Source of the DNA: DATKYV01 sp035528275
Lineage (GTDB): Bacteria; Acidobacteriota; Terriglobia; UBA7540
DNA: 8,993 bases
Direction: 5' to 3'
NCBI GenBank assembly: GCA_035528275.1
Contig: DATKYV010000287.1
Coordinates: 1 to 8,993, forward strand
Every line of letters begins with the position of its first letter. Position 1 is the first letter of the stretch. The position numbers and the translations under genes were made by a program. Below the pieces are notes generated by a model. The model saw only the letters and a program-made list of their open reading frames with translations. It searched no databases and was not told the DNA's origin. Below, in pieces: positions 1 through 6,113 of this stretch.

Positions 1-7
1 TTCTCAT
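1..7 (-). CDS. Start of a leftward gene that leaves the window (5' end only)
   Basis: On the minus strand an ATG at 7-5 is preceded by the purine-rich stretch GGAGAAGGAGAAAG, which offers a strong Shine-Dalgarno match (AAGGAG) about nine bases upstream. Only the first two codons (Met-Arg) are inside the window, so the product cannot be named. If real, it is divergent from the cytochrome gene at 345, and the two would share the intervening 337-base region. The call rests only on the RBS-ATG geometry. Confidence 0.35.
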
Positions 8-344
8 GAGATCTTTCTCCTTCTCCGAAGGCACTCCGTGTCGTGCCCCGGCGCGCCAGCGTATCAAGACCAGGGGGCTATTTCAACTTCCGAGACAACC
101 GAGCCTTTGAGAATGCCGACCTGAAGGTCGGCGCTACAACAGATTAAGCTGTTCTTGAGACAAGGCATCACGAGCAGACAAGAAGACCGCCGGACAATAT
201 GTCCCGCCCAATTCCGCGCATCATTTGTCCACCGCTGGAGTACAATCTGTTCCTTCGGCGCGTGGGATTTTGATGTAGAGCGCCGAACGGCCTGGAATCC
301 GAAATCAGACCATGGGGCCCGACCGAACCCTCCGGGGGTGTTGG
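8..344. other. Divergent intergenic region
   Basis: No credible gene is seen here. Short frames exist on both strands but have no ribosome-binding site or recognisable protein. The region holds one hairpin repeat (115-137). A TACAAT hexamer at 241-246 could serve as a -10 box for the cytochrome gene, but no acceptable -35 box sits 16-18 bases upstream. The promoters of the two presumed divergent genes must lie here, but I cannot place them with confidence. Confidence 0.5.
115..137 (-). repeat. REP-like hairpin with GTAG foot, copy 1
   Basis: A perfect 8-bp stem (GCCGACCT at 115-122, AGGTCGGC at 125-132) with a two-base loop is followed by GCTAC. On the minus strand this reads GTAG, then C, then the hairpin. 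That is the arrangement of REP elements, whose GTAG tetranucleotide at the 5' foot is recognised by RAYT transposases (known for enterobacterial and Pseudomonas REPs). A sister copy with the same layout lies at 7153-7174. The compensating changes between copies (GACC/GGTC versus GGC/GCC) keep the stem intact. Confidence 0.6.
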
Positions 345-1457
345 ATGTCTTCTTTGCTGTTGGCAATTATCCTCTGTTTCTCCGCCACCACAGCTTTCGC
401 CGTTGAACTGCAGTCGCCGAGCAGCGCGGAAATCTGCGGCGACTGCCATCGCGCCATCTTCGAGGGATGGAAAAGCTCCGCCCACGCCACGGCCATGGAG
501 AGCCGGCTGTTTCAGGATGCGCTGGAGCTGGCCGAGGAGGACTTCGGCTCGCAGTCGCGGCGTGTTTGTCTGAGCTGCCATTCTCCCGTTGGCGTGCAGA
601 TCGATGACCTGGGACTGATCAAAAAGGTGAGCTGGGAAGGCGTCACGTGCGATTACTGCCATTCGATCCGGGAAGTCACCCCCGCCGGCGCGAACCCCAA
701 GGCGCGGGTGGAGTTTTCTCTCGTCAAAAGCGGGCCCTGGAAAGATGCTGTTTCGACCGCCCACGGGACGGCTTATTCCTCCGTGCACACTTCCTCGAAA
801 GCCTGCCTTCCCTGCCACGAGTATCGGAACTCGCTGGGCTTTCCCGTGCTGACCACTTATACGGAATGGGAAAACAGCGACTACGCGAAGGCCGAGCAGG
901 GTTGCCAGTCGTGCCACATGTCGAGCGCCAAGGGAGACGTGGTGGATCCCCGAGTGAAGCGATCAACGATGACCACCATCAATCTCCACCAGATGCCCGG
1001 CGGTCACTCCATCCAGCAGTTGAACAGAGCTCTGCAGGCGACATTGTCGACTTCCCATGAGGGCGGCCAGTTTCGGGTTTCGGTGAAGGTTGCGAATCGC
1101 GGCGCGGGACACTACGTACCCACGGGATCACCTTTGCGGCAGTTGATTCTGGAGGTTCGCGCGGATTCCTTCGACGGTCACCACTTCTCCGAGAAGCGAA
1201 TCTACCGGCGCACGGTGGCCGGCCAGGACGGCAAGGTTCTGGACCGCGAGCACTTCGCCTTTGTCAAAGGTGCGCGCGTGGTGAAGGACACACGCCTGGC
1301 GCCGAATGAGAGCCGGACCGAGACCTTCACTTTCCCCGTGCCGAAGGGAATTCAAACCCAGGTGGAGGCGGCCTTCTTCTATTATTACTCTCCCATGGCC
1401 AGGACGGAGGCGCAGCAGGAGGTCAAGTTCCTGACCATCCGCCGTATCGTGCGATAG
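345..1457 (+). CDS. Secreted pentahaem c-type cytochrome (cytochrome c554-like family)
   Basis: The 370-residue product carries an N-terminal signal peptide (hydrophobic residues 4-18, cleavage expected after Ala-Phe-Ala at 19), so it should be periplasmic or exported. Five CxxCH haem c attachment sites begin at residues 31, 75, 102, 154 and 187 (CGDCH, CLSCH, CDYCH, CLPCH, CQSCH), with extra histidines available as distal ligands. The haem half resembles the cytochrome c554/multihaem family. The C-terminal half (about 205-370) has no haem sites and looks like an all-beta domain with a G-H-x-x-P-T-G motif near residue 256, a combination often seen in multihaem proteins of environmental bacteria. 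Its role is probably electron transfer; the partner is unknown. The ATG at 345 is preferred over the in-frame ATG at 312 because it places the signal peptide at the N terminus and follows a G-rich stretch. It is the only clear rightward gene in the window. Confidence 0.88.
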   Translation: MSSLLLAIILCFSATTAFAVELQSPSSAEICGDCHRAIFEGWKSSAHATAMESRLFQDALELAEEDFGSQSRRVCLSCHSPVGVQIDDLGLIKKVSWEGVTCDYCHSIREVTPAGANPKARVEFSLVKSGPWKDAVSTAHGTAYSSVHTSSKACLPCHEYRNSLGFPVLTTYTEWENSDYAKAEQGCQSCHMSSAKGDVVDPRVKRSTMTTINLHQMPGGHSIQQLNRALQATLSTSHEGGQFRVSVKVANRGAGHYVPTGSPLRQLILEVRADSFDGHHFSEKRIYRRTVAGQDGKVLDREHFAFVKGARVVKDTRLAPNESRTETFTFPVPKGIQTQVEAAFFYYYSPMARTEAQQEVKFLTIRRIVR

Positions 1458-1515
1458 CGAAGCACGTCGCGCTGCGGATGGTCAGCTCTTCCCTCACTAG
1501 CGCGCCATGGCGAGC

Positions 1516-1539
1516 CGGAAGCGGCCTACCCGGCTTCCG
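1516..1539. terminator. Possible bidirectional hairpin between convergent genes
   Basis: CGGAAGC (1516-1522) and GCTTCCG (1533-1539) form a 7-bp stem with a ten-base loop. It straddles the stop codon of the leftward gene and lies about 60 bases past the end of the rightward cytochrome gene. The position suits termination in both directions, but neither strand has a T-run after the stem, so intrinsic termination is doubtful. Confidence 0.25.
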
Positions 1540-2560
1540 AGGCGATCAGACCGCGCATGAATTCGGCGGCCAACTGGGCGTTCTTATCGGCGAACTCAAT
1601 CCCCACGGTCTGCCCGTTCACCACCGGCAGCGGGTGGCAGAGCTCGTAGCTCAAGTATCCTTGGTAGCCGATTTCCTTCATGCAGCGAATGAACTCGGGG
1701 TAGAAATCCTCGCCCTTGACCTTGCCGTCCGCGCCGCGCTCGTATTCCCCGCCGAAATGCGACAGCGCCTGGAGCGGGCCCACGGCCATCGAGGCCTCGC
1801 GAATGTATTTCGGAGTCTTTTCCGGCATGATCGGCGCATCCAGGGACACCTTCAGGGCGGGCGAATCCACCTCGCGCACCATGCGCAGGACATCCTTGTA
1901 GCTCTTGATGACCGGGGCGTGATTCTGCAGCGCCAGGGTTACGCCCGCCTCGGCTGCATAGCGCGCGGACTCGGCCATGCCCTCGCGGCACCATCCCCAG
2001 ATTTCCTCTTCTGAGAAATCCTTGTGCGCGTCGTCCCAAAGCCGCTTGGCGATGACGTACTTGGCGATCTGCGGGTGCTTCGTCACGCCGGGCCAGCCCA
2101 AAAATAAGCGCAGGGTCCTGGCGCCCAGATCGGAAGTCATGCGAATCAGCTCGCGCACGTAACAGACCTGGCATTCGCGCTGCTCGGGAATCGGACTGCT
2201 GAAGTCGTTGTTGGCCGCCACGCCGTAAATTTCGATCCCTTCGCCATCCGCCATCGAGCGAAGCTCGCGGCAGCGGCTCTTGGGCATATCCAGGGGATTG
2301 CCGTGAGGCCGCTTGCCGTCAATTTCAACGCCCTGGTAACCGTACTTCTTTGCCCGCTTGATCACGTCTTCCAGGGAAAGCGCCTCGCCGCGGTACCAGA
2401 CTCCCAGGAAAGTGATGCTGTAAAGACCGACCTTCATGCCGGAACTCTTCGGTTGAGGACTTGCGTTCGGAAAACTCAGGGCGCGCGAGTGCAAGATGCC
2501 GGCGGACGCCGCCAGTGACGCGCCTACAAACTGTCTGCGGTTCATCACCTTTTTTCCCAT
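1526..2560 (-). CDS. Tat-exported sugar isomerase/epimerase-like TIM barrel (xylose isomerase-like fold)
   Basis: This 344-residue protein begins with a twin-arginine signal (N-R-R-Q-F-V-G, residues 7-13, then a mildly hydrophobic stretch to about 28), so it should be exported folded. The rest matches the AP-endonuclease-2/xylose-isomerase-like TIM-barrel family (sugar phosphate isomerase/epimerase, COG1082). Likely metal and catalytic residues sit at the usual strand ends: Glu79 in GVEID, Gln212-Asn-His214, Asp241 in SLDAP, His268, and Glu306 in SYELC. The true substrate is unknown. Export argues against a phosphorylated cytosolic sugar and for a free or oxidised sugar or glycoside. The start at ATG 2560 is chosen because GGAGGTG lies eight bases upstream; a GTG at 2566 is too close to that site. 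It is the last gene of a leftward sugar cluster, 173 bases after deoC; that gap shows no clear promoter or terminator. Confidence 0.85.
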   Translation of the reverse strand: MGKKVMNRRQFVGASLAASAGILHSRALSFPNASPQPKSSGMKVGLYSITFLGVWYRGEALSLEDVIKRAKKYGYQGVEIDGKRPHGNPLDMPKSRCRELRSMADGEGIEIYGVAANNDFSSPIPEQRECQVCYVRELIRMTSDLGARTLRLFLGWPGVTKHPQIAKYVIAKRLWDDAHKDFSEEEIWGWCREGMAESARYAAEAGVTLALQNHAPVIKSYKDVLRMVREVDSPALKVSLDAPIMPEKTPKYIREASMAVGPLQALSHFGGEYERGADGKVKGEDFYPEFIRCMKEIGYQGYLSYELCHPLPVVNGQTVGIEFADKNAQLAAEFMRGLIASEAG

Positions 2561-2733
2561 ACTCACCGCACCTCCGTGATTCTTTGATTCCGTTTATGCA
2601 TCGAAGCGCCAAGGCTTCATATCTTCGTGCCGCTAATCGTCGCGCTGATTGACGTTCTCTTCAAGCACATTCCTGCGCATCGCCATTCCAGGCAAATCAA
2701 ATCCCGAAATCCACACCGGACCGAGGGAAGCGA

Positions 2734-3417
2734 TCAGCTTCCAAGCCGGCGTTTGCACTCATCGAGAATTTCCACGGTGCGGCTGGCGCCCACGCGGGTG
2801 ACCCCCAGGGCGCGCACCGCCAGCAACCGGTCGAGGTCGCGCACCCCGCCCGCCGCCTTCACCTGAACGCGGGCTGGAGAGTGCTTGCGCATGAGTTTGA
2901 GGTCATGGTCCGTCGCCCCGCCCGTGCCGTAGCCCGTGGAGGTCTTCACCCAGTCGGCGCCGGCCTCGGCGCAAATCTCGCACAGCTTGATCTTGTGCTC
3001 GTCCTTCAGATAGCAATTCTCGAAGATGACCTTCACTTTCTGGCCGCGATCGTGGGCCACAATGACGACCGCCTGGATATCCGCAAACACGTAAGCCCAA
3101 TCGCCGCTCAGCACCTTGCTGATGTTGACGACCATGTCCAGCTCTTCGCCCCCGTCGCCGAGCGCCTGCCGCGCCTCCGCGGCTTTGACGGCCGTGACGT
3201 TGCCACCGTGAGGAAAACCGATCGTTGTGCTTGCCTTCACGCTGCTCCCTTGGAGGATCTCGGCGCAGCGTTTGAGGAAATAGGGCATGACGCACACGCT
3301 GGCCACGTTGTATTCGACCGCCAGGCGGCATCCTTCCTCGAGGTCGCGGTCCGTCAGGATGGGATTCAGAAGAGAATGGTCGATCATCTTGGCGATGTCT
3401 TCGTAGGTGTAGTTCAT
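2734..3417 (-). CDS. deoC: Deoxyribose-phosphate aldolase
   Basis: This 227-residue class I aldolase is close to the size of the short bacterial DeoC proteins. DeoC cleaves 2-deoxy-D-ribose 5-phosphate into glyceraldehyde 3-phosphate and acetaldehyde in the cytoplasm. Visible active-site residues are Asp94 (in ELDMVVN), the Schiff-base lysine Lys158 (in DWVKTSTG) and the second lysine Lys187 (in VKAAGGVR). The C-terminal VGASR matches the phosphate-binding loop. The strand usually ending in an I-I-E-T motif reads V-I-F-E-N here, a variant outside the catalytic triad. ATG 3417 is preferred over the upstream TTG at 3429 because GGAGAG lies just upstream at good spacing. The gene follows the ROK kinase by 40 bases, so the two are probably cotranscribed. 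No other nucleoside-salvage gene is nearby, so its substrate in this context could differ. Confidence 0.9.
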   Translation of the reverse strand: MNYTYEDIAKMIDHSLLNPILTDRDLEEGCRLAVEYNVASVCVMPYFLKRCAEILQGSSVKASTTIGFPHGGNVTAVKAAEARQALGDGGEELDMVVNISKVLSGDWAYVFADIQAVVIVAHDRGQKVKVIFENCYLKDEHKIKLCEICAEAGADWVKTSTGYGTGGATDHDLKLMRKHSPARVQVKAAGGVRDLDRLLAVRALGVTRVGASRTVEILDECKRRLGS

Positions 3418-3457
3418 GTTTCTCTCCAAGGTAAAATCTGCAAGCTCGCTTGTCTTC

Positions 3458-4426
3458 TTAGTCGCTCAGCAGTCCGCCCTTCATGGCCAAGGCGATTCCG
3501 CCCAGCGCTCCGGCGCGATCTCCAAGCATCGAGGGCTTGATGGCGATCTCGTCGGTCGGCAGCATGCCGACCCGCTCTCGCAGCGTCTGGCGGACGGTAT
3601 CGAAGAGCAGCGGCCCCATCGCCGCCACGCCGCCCCCCAGGACGATCAGGTCGGGGTGCAGGATGACGACGATATTCGAAACACCGATGCCCAGAAAGCC
3701 CGCGCACCGGATGATGGCTTCCTTAACGACTTCGTCTCCAGCCTGGGCGGCCGCGGCCATTTCCTTTGGGGTGATGGCGGAGGCGTCCCCGCGCACCAAT
3801 TGGTGCAGCTTCGGGGCCTGGCCGCTGAGCATCAATCGAACACCTTCCGCCGTGAGCGCCGGCCCGCTGGCCAGCGTCTCGAGGCATCCTCGATTTCCGC
3901 AGCCACAGCGCGGCCCGTCGGGAAGAATGGTCTGGTGGCCCAGCTCGCCCGCGGCGCCCAACGGCCCAAGGCGCAACTTGCCGTCCACAACCACGCCCCC
4001 GCCGATGCCTGTCCCCAGCGCGAAGAACGCCATCGTTCGGGCCCCGCGTCCGTGGCCGAACACCAGCTCGCCCAGCGTCGCCATTCGCACGTCGTTCAGC
4101 AGGTAAACCGGGCACCCAACCTTCGGCGAAAGGATGTCCCTCACCGGCACGTCACGCCATTGGGTGGGCAGATTGGGAAGGAACTTGGTCCGGCCGTTTT
4201 TGAGGTCGGCCAGCCCGGGAACGCCCATGCCCAGCGCCGAGGGCTTGCGGCCGGTTTGCCGGGCGAGATCGTTCACCAATTCCGCGATGCGACCGAGCAC
4301 CGCATCCGGTCCTTCGTGGGAGCGAGTCGGAACACTCTGCTCGGCCACGACGCGGCCGTCGGCGCCGGCGAACACGGCGGCGATGTTTGTTCCCCCCAAA
4401 TCCACGCTAGCGTACGTCTCGACCAT
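3458..4426 (-). CDS. ROK-family sugar kinase, glucokinase-like
   Basis: This 322-residue cytoplasmic kinase probably phosphorylates glucose or a related hexose with ATP. It has the N-terminal phosphate loop DLGGTN (residues 9-14), the catalytic Asp112 in LNDVRMA, a second phosphate motif GTGIGGG (138-144), Glu161 and His164 in ELGH, and the ROK zinc motif C-x-C-G-N-R-G-C (Cys174, 176, 181) followed by Glu183. The E-x-x-H plus CLE set is what sugar-binding ROK kinases use; no N-terminal winged-helix DNA-binding domain is present, so this is a kinase and not a ROK repressor. ATG 4426 is chosen because GGAGGTG ends eight bases upstream; the GTG at 4435 overlaps that ribosome site. It lies 146 bases after the upstream isomerase-like gene and 40 bases before deoC. 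Glucose specificity is inferred; N-acetylhexosamine or fructose cannot be excluded. Confidence 0.9.
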   Translation of the reverse strand: MVETYASVDLGGTNIAAVFAGADGRVVAEQSVPTRSHEGPDAVLGRIAELVNDLARQTGRKPSALGMGVPGLADLKNGRTKFLPNLPTQWRDVPVRDILSPKVGCPVYLLNDVRMATLGELVFGHGRGARTMAFFALGTGIGGGVVVDGKLRLGPLGAAGELGHQTILPDGPRCGCGNRGCLETLASGPALTAEGVRLMLSGQAPKLHQLVRGDASAITPKEMAAAAQAGDEVVKEAIIRCAGFLGIGVSNIVVILHPDLIVLGGGVAAMGPLLFDTVRQTLRERVGMLPTDEIAIKPSMLGDRAGALGGIALAMKGGLLSD

Positions 4427-4572
4427 GAGACACACACCTCCACGGGAAAACTAACGGAGGACCTTTGCAGTCGGGCAAAGCGGCGACCGGCCACAAGTGG
4501 CGCAGGCATCCCTCGCTTATGCGGATGGATGAGCCTCGCGAGAAACTTCCTCCTGCCGGCACGGCCGAACGC

Positions 4573-5463
4573 TCAGAACTTCACCTTCTTGAGGTATTCG
4601 TAAGTCTTACGGATGCCTTCCGGCGCCGTTTCGCTCTCGTCTTCGACGTAGTAATACTTCACACCCGTGTCGGCGCAGGCGGCGAGCGTCTTCGGCCAGT
4701 CGATCTGCCCCGTGCCCAGCGGCACGCATGCGTCGTCGGGCGCTTCTTCAAACCCCGTCGGCGTGCTCTTCGAGATGTCTCTCAGGTGAACCAGCTTGAA
4801 GCGGCCGGAATATTTGCTCAGGTAATCCGCGGGGGAAAGCCCGACCTTCTTCGCATAGAAAAGGTCGAGCTGGAAATCCACCAGGGCCGGGTCGGTTTCC
4901 TGGATGAAGATGTCCATCGCCGTTGTGTCGCCCATGGGCTTGAACTCCGCGTCGTGGTTGTGGAAAGCGAAGCGGAAACCGGCAGCCTGGAGCTTCTTGC
5001 CCCACTCGTTGAAATGCGCCGCGATGCGCTTGCAACCTTCCGCGTCCTTGCGGTGTTGCTCCTGCACCCAGGGGGACGTGACGTACGCCGGCTTGAAGAC
5101 TTTCGCCTCGGCGATGATCTCATCGAGCTGGTTGCGGAAGCGATTGTCGTCGCCCGAATGCATTCCCGTGCACTTCAGCCCCGCCTTGTCGAGCTCTTTT
5201 TTGAAGTCCGCCGGGCTCATGTCGTAGAAGCCCGCCGTCTCCACATCCGTGTAGCCGCTCTCGCGGATGTACTTGAGCGTCCCGGGCACGTCCTTCTGAA
5301 GCTGGTTCCGGAGGCTGTAAAGCTGGATGCCGAACGGACCGGTGAACGACCGGTGGTGCGCCGGGGCAAGCGCCGCGGCCCAGTCGAGCCCCCCCGCCCG
5401 CGCGGCTTGGGCTCCCAGAATAGCCATTCCCATACTTCCCAGAAATGCGCGGCGTGAAGTCAT
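4573..5463 (-). CDS. Second Tat-exported sugar isomerase/epimerase-like TIM barrel
   Basis: This 296-residue protein starts with a clean twin-arginine signal (T-S-R-R-A-F-L-G, residues 2-9; cleavage likely after Ala-Arg-Ala near 23). The remainder is an xylose-isomerase-like TIM barrel (COG1082). Candidate metal and catalytic residues are Glu75 (DVETAG), His102, His168-Asn-His170, Asp200 (FQLDLFY), His226 (LVHLRD) and Glu274 (YYVEDE). It is only distantly similar to the barrel at 1526-2560, so the two are not a recent duplication. The start at ATG 5463 is preferred because AAGGAGGG lies five bases upstream; an upstream ATG at 5484 has no such site. A candidate promoter sits at 5513-5521. The product is probably periplasmic, acting on a sugar or keto-sugar that is not fixed by sequence. 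Confidence 0.85.
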   Translation of the reverse strand: MTSRRAFLGSMGMAILGAQAARAGGLDWAAALAPAHHRSFTGPFGIQLYSLRNQLQKDVPGTLKYIRESGYTDVETAGFYDMSPADFKKELDKAGLKCTGMHSGDDNRFRNQLDEIIAEAKVFKPAYVTSPWVQEQHRKDAEGCKRIAAHFNEWGKKLQAAGFRFAFHNHDAEFKPMGDTTAMDIFIQETDPALVDFQLDLFYAKKVGLSPADYLSKYSGRFKLVHLRDISKSTPTGFEEAPDDACVPLGTGQIDWPKTLAACADTGVKYYYVEDESETAPEGIRKTYEYLKKVKF

Positions 5464-5512
5464 GATTCCCTCCTTCACTTGCATCTATGACTCGGATTTG
5501 GATTGCAGGCGG

Positions 5513-5521
5513 ATTATCCCA
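5513..5521 (-). promoter_or_regulatory. Candidate extended -10 promoter for the exported isomerase gene
   Basis: On the minus strand TGGGATAAT reads as an extended -10 element (TGn followed by GATAAT, five of six to consensus). Transcription would begin near 5506, giving a leader of about 43 bases before ATG 5463. No good -35 hexamer is visible, which an extended -10 can tolerate. It would let the sugar cluster be transcribed apart from the small gene pair upstream. Confidence 0.35.
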
Positions 5522-5556
5522 CAAATCGCGCGGCGTTTCGCGTCCGCTCTAGGGGT

Positions 5557-5799
5557 TCACAGACGTTTCCCTCTGGCGGCTTGACCGGCGAGTAAGAAGG
5601 TTTTGGGAAACTTGCCCTCGCCGCAAATCTTGAACGACCCGAAGCCCTTGTACCACGGGCCTTCCGGCGCCTCCGGGTCGGACTCGCGCCAGAGCTTCAG
5701 CGCGTAAAGGTCCTCGGCTCCGATCTTTCGCTCTCGCAATCGCTCAAAGAGATGGTCGCGCAGGGCGGGCGGAAGGTTCGTCCACTGAATCTTGGGCAT
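5557..5799 (-). CDS. 80-residue conserved-type protein coupled to an RHH gene (possible toxin)
   Basis: This small, soluble protein has no signal peptide or membrane segment. It has a helical, charged N-terminal part with an L-P-P-A-L-R-D-H-L-F segment (residues 9-18) and a C-terminal part rich in aromatic residues and glycine (PWYKGFGSFKICGEG, 48-62). I do not recognise a named domain; similar short proteins following RHH genes are familiar to me from acidobacterial-type genomes, but that is recollection. The ATG starts directly after the TAG of the upstream RHH gene (TAGATG, no gap), and there is no independent ribosome-binding site, so translation is probably coupled. By analogy with type II toxin-antitoxin modules it would be the toxin and the RHH protein the antitoxin, but no nuclease or gyrase-inhibitor motif is visible. 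Confidence 0.7.
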   Translation of the reverse strand: MPKIQWTNLPPALRDHLFERLRERKIGAEDLYALKLWRESDPEAPEGPWYKGFGSFKICGEGKFPKTFLLAGQAARGKRL

Positions 5800-6057
5800 C
5801 TATTCGCCAAAAGTCATTCGCGCCAGCTCTTTCTTCACCCTTTCCCGTTCGGCAGGGTCGCGCGACTCGGTCAGCAAGCTGGCCAGCGCGTAGAAACGTT
5901 CCCTTTCTCGATCTTTTGAGGCCAGGCCGCTTTCGACGAGGTCAACCAAAACCCGATTGGCACTCTTTCGCTGGCTCTTGGCCAGCGACTTTACACGCGT
6001 GGCCAGCCGAGCCGGAAGTGAAACACTTTGGCGGACGGATTTCTTCGTAACTCCCAT
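5800..6057 (-). CDS. Ribbon-helix-helix (CopG/Arc-type) DNA-binding protein, putative antitoxin
   Basis: The 85-residue product has a typical RHH N-terminal region: a beta strand V-R-Q-S-V-S-L-P (residues 8-15) followed by two helices separated by a short turn around Lys-Ser-Ala-Asn (31-34). The C-terminal 40 residues are highly charged and helical, as in antitoxins that bind their toxin through the C terminus. RHH dimers bind DNA through the strand and usually repress their own promoter; two GCACC direct repeats ten bases apart lie just upstream (6079-6093). The start is ATG 6057 with only a weak AGGT just before it. Its stop codon abuts the start of the 80-residue partner gene, so the two form a bicistron. 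It could alternatively be a simple regulator. Confidence 0.8.
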   Translation of the reverse strand: MGVTKKSVRQSVSLPARLATRVKSLAKSQRKSANRVLVDLVESGLASKDRERERFYALASLLTESRDPAERERVKKELARMTFGE

Positions 6058-6078
6058 ACCTGAATTCTACATCACAAT

Positions 6079-6093
6079 GCACCTTATTGCACC
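6079..6093 (-). promoter_or_regulatory. Candidate RHH operator: helically phased direct repeats
   Basis: Two GCACC boxes (6079-6083 and 6089-6093; GGTGC on the coding strand) lie ten bases apart in the 56-base gap before the RHH gene. One helical turn between short direct repeats is the spacing expected for side-by-side RHH dimers. A TAGAAT hexamer (6064-6069, minus strand) downstream could be a -10 box very near the start codon, but it lacks a good -35. This is a motif-based inference. Confidence 0.3.
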
Positions 6094-6113
6094 ACACTTT
6101 TGGCACGCGTCCC

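Noticed and set aside
241..246. TACAAT as the -10 box for the cytochrome gene
   Set aside because: No acceptable -35 hexamer is found 16-18 bases upstream and no extended -10 TGn precedes it, so the match may be chance.
168..917. A 249-residue leftward frame overlapping the cytochrome gene
   Set aside because: It is antisense to five CxxCH motifs and a signal peptide and has low-complexity, arginine/glycine-rich composition.
345..1457. Cytochrome considered as a lipoprotein because of a cysteine in its signal peptide
   Set aside because: The residues before the cysteine (Ile-Ile-Leu-Cys) do not fit a lipobox, which needs a small residue before Cys; a normal Ala-Phe-Ala cleavage site follows.
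1478..2014. A 178-residue rightward frame over the end of the first isomerase-like gene
   Set aside because: It is antisense to a conserved TIM-barrel region, with no ribosome site or recognisable family.
3416..4603. A 395-residue rightward frame opposite the ROK kinase and deoC start
   Set aside because: It is antisense to a gene with intact ROK motifs, has no family signature, and is arginine-, histidine- and alanine-rich as expected for a GC-rich shadow frame.
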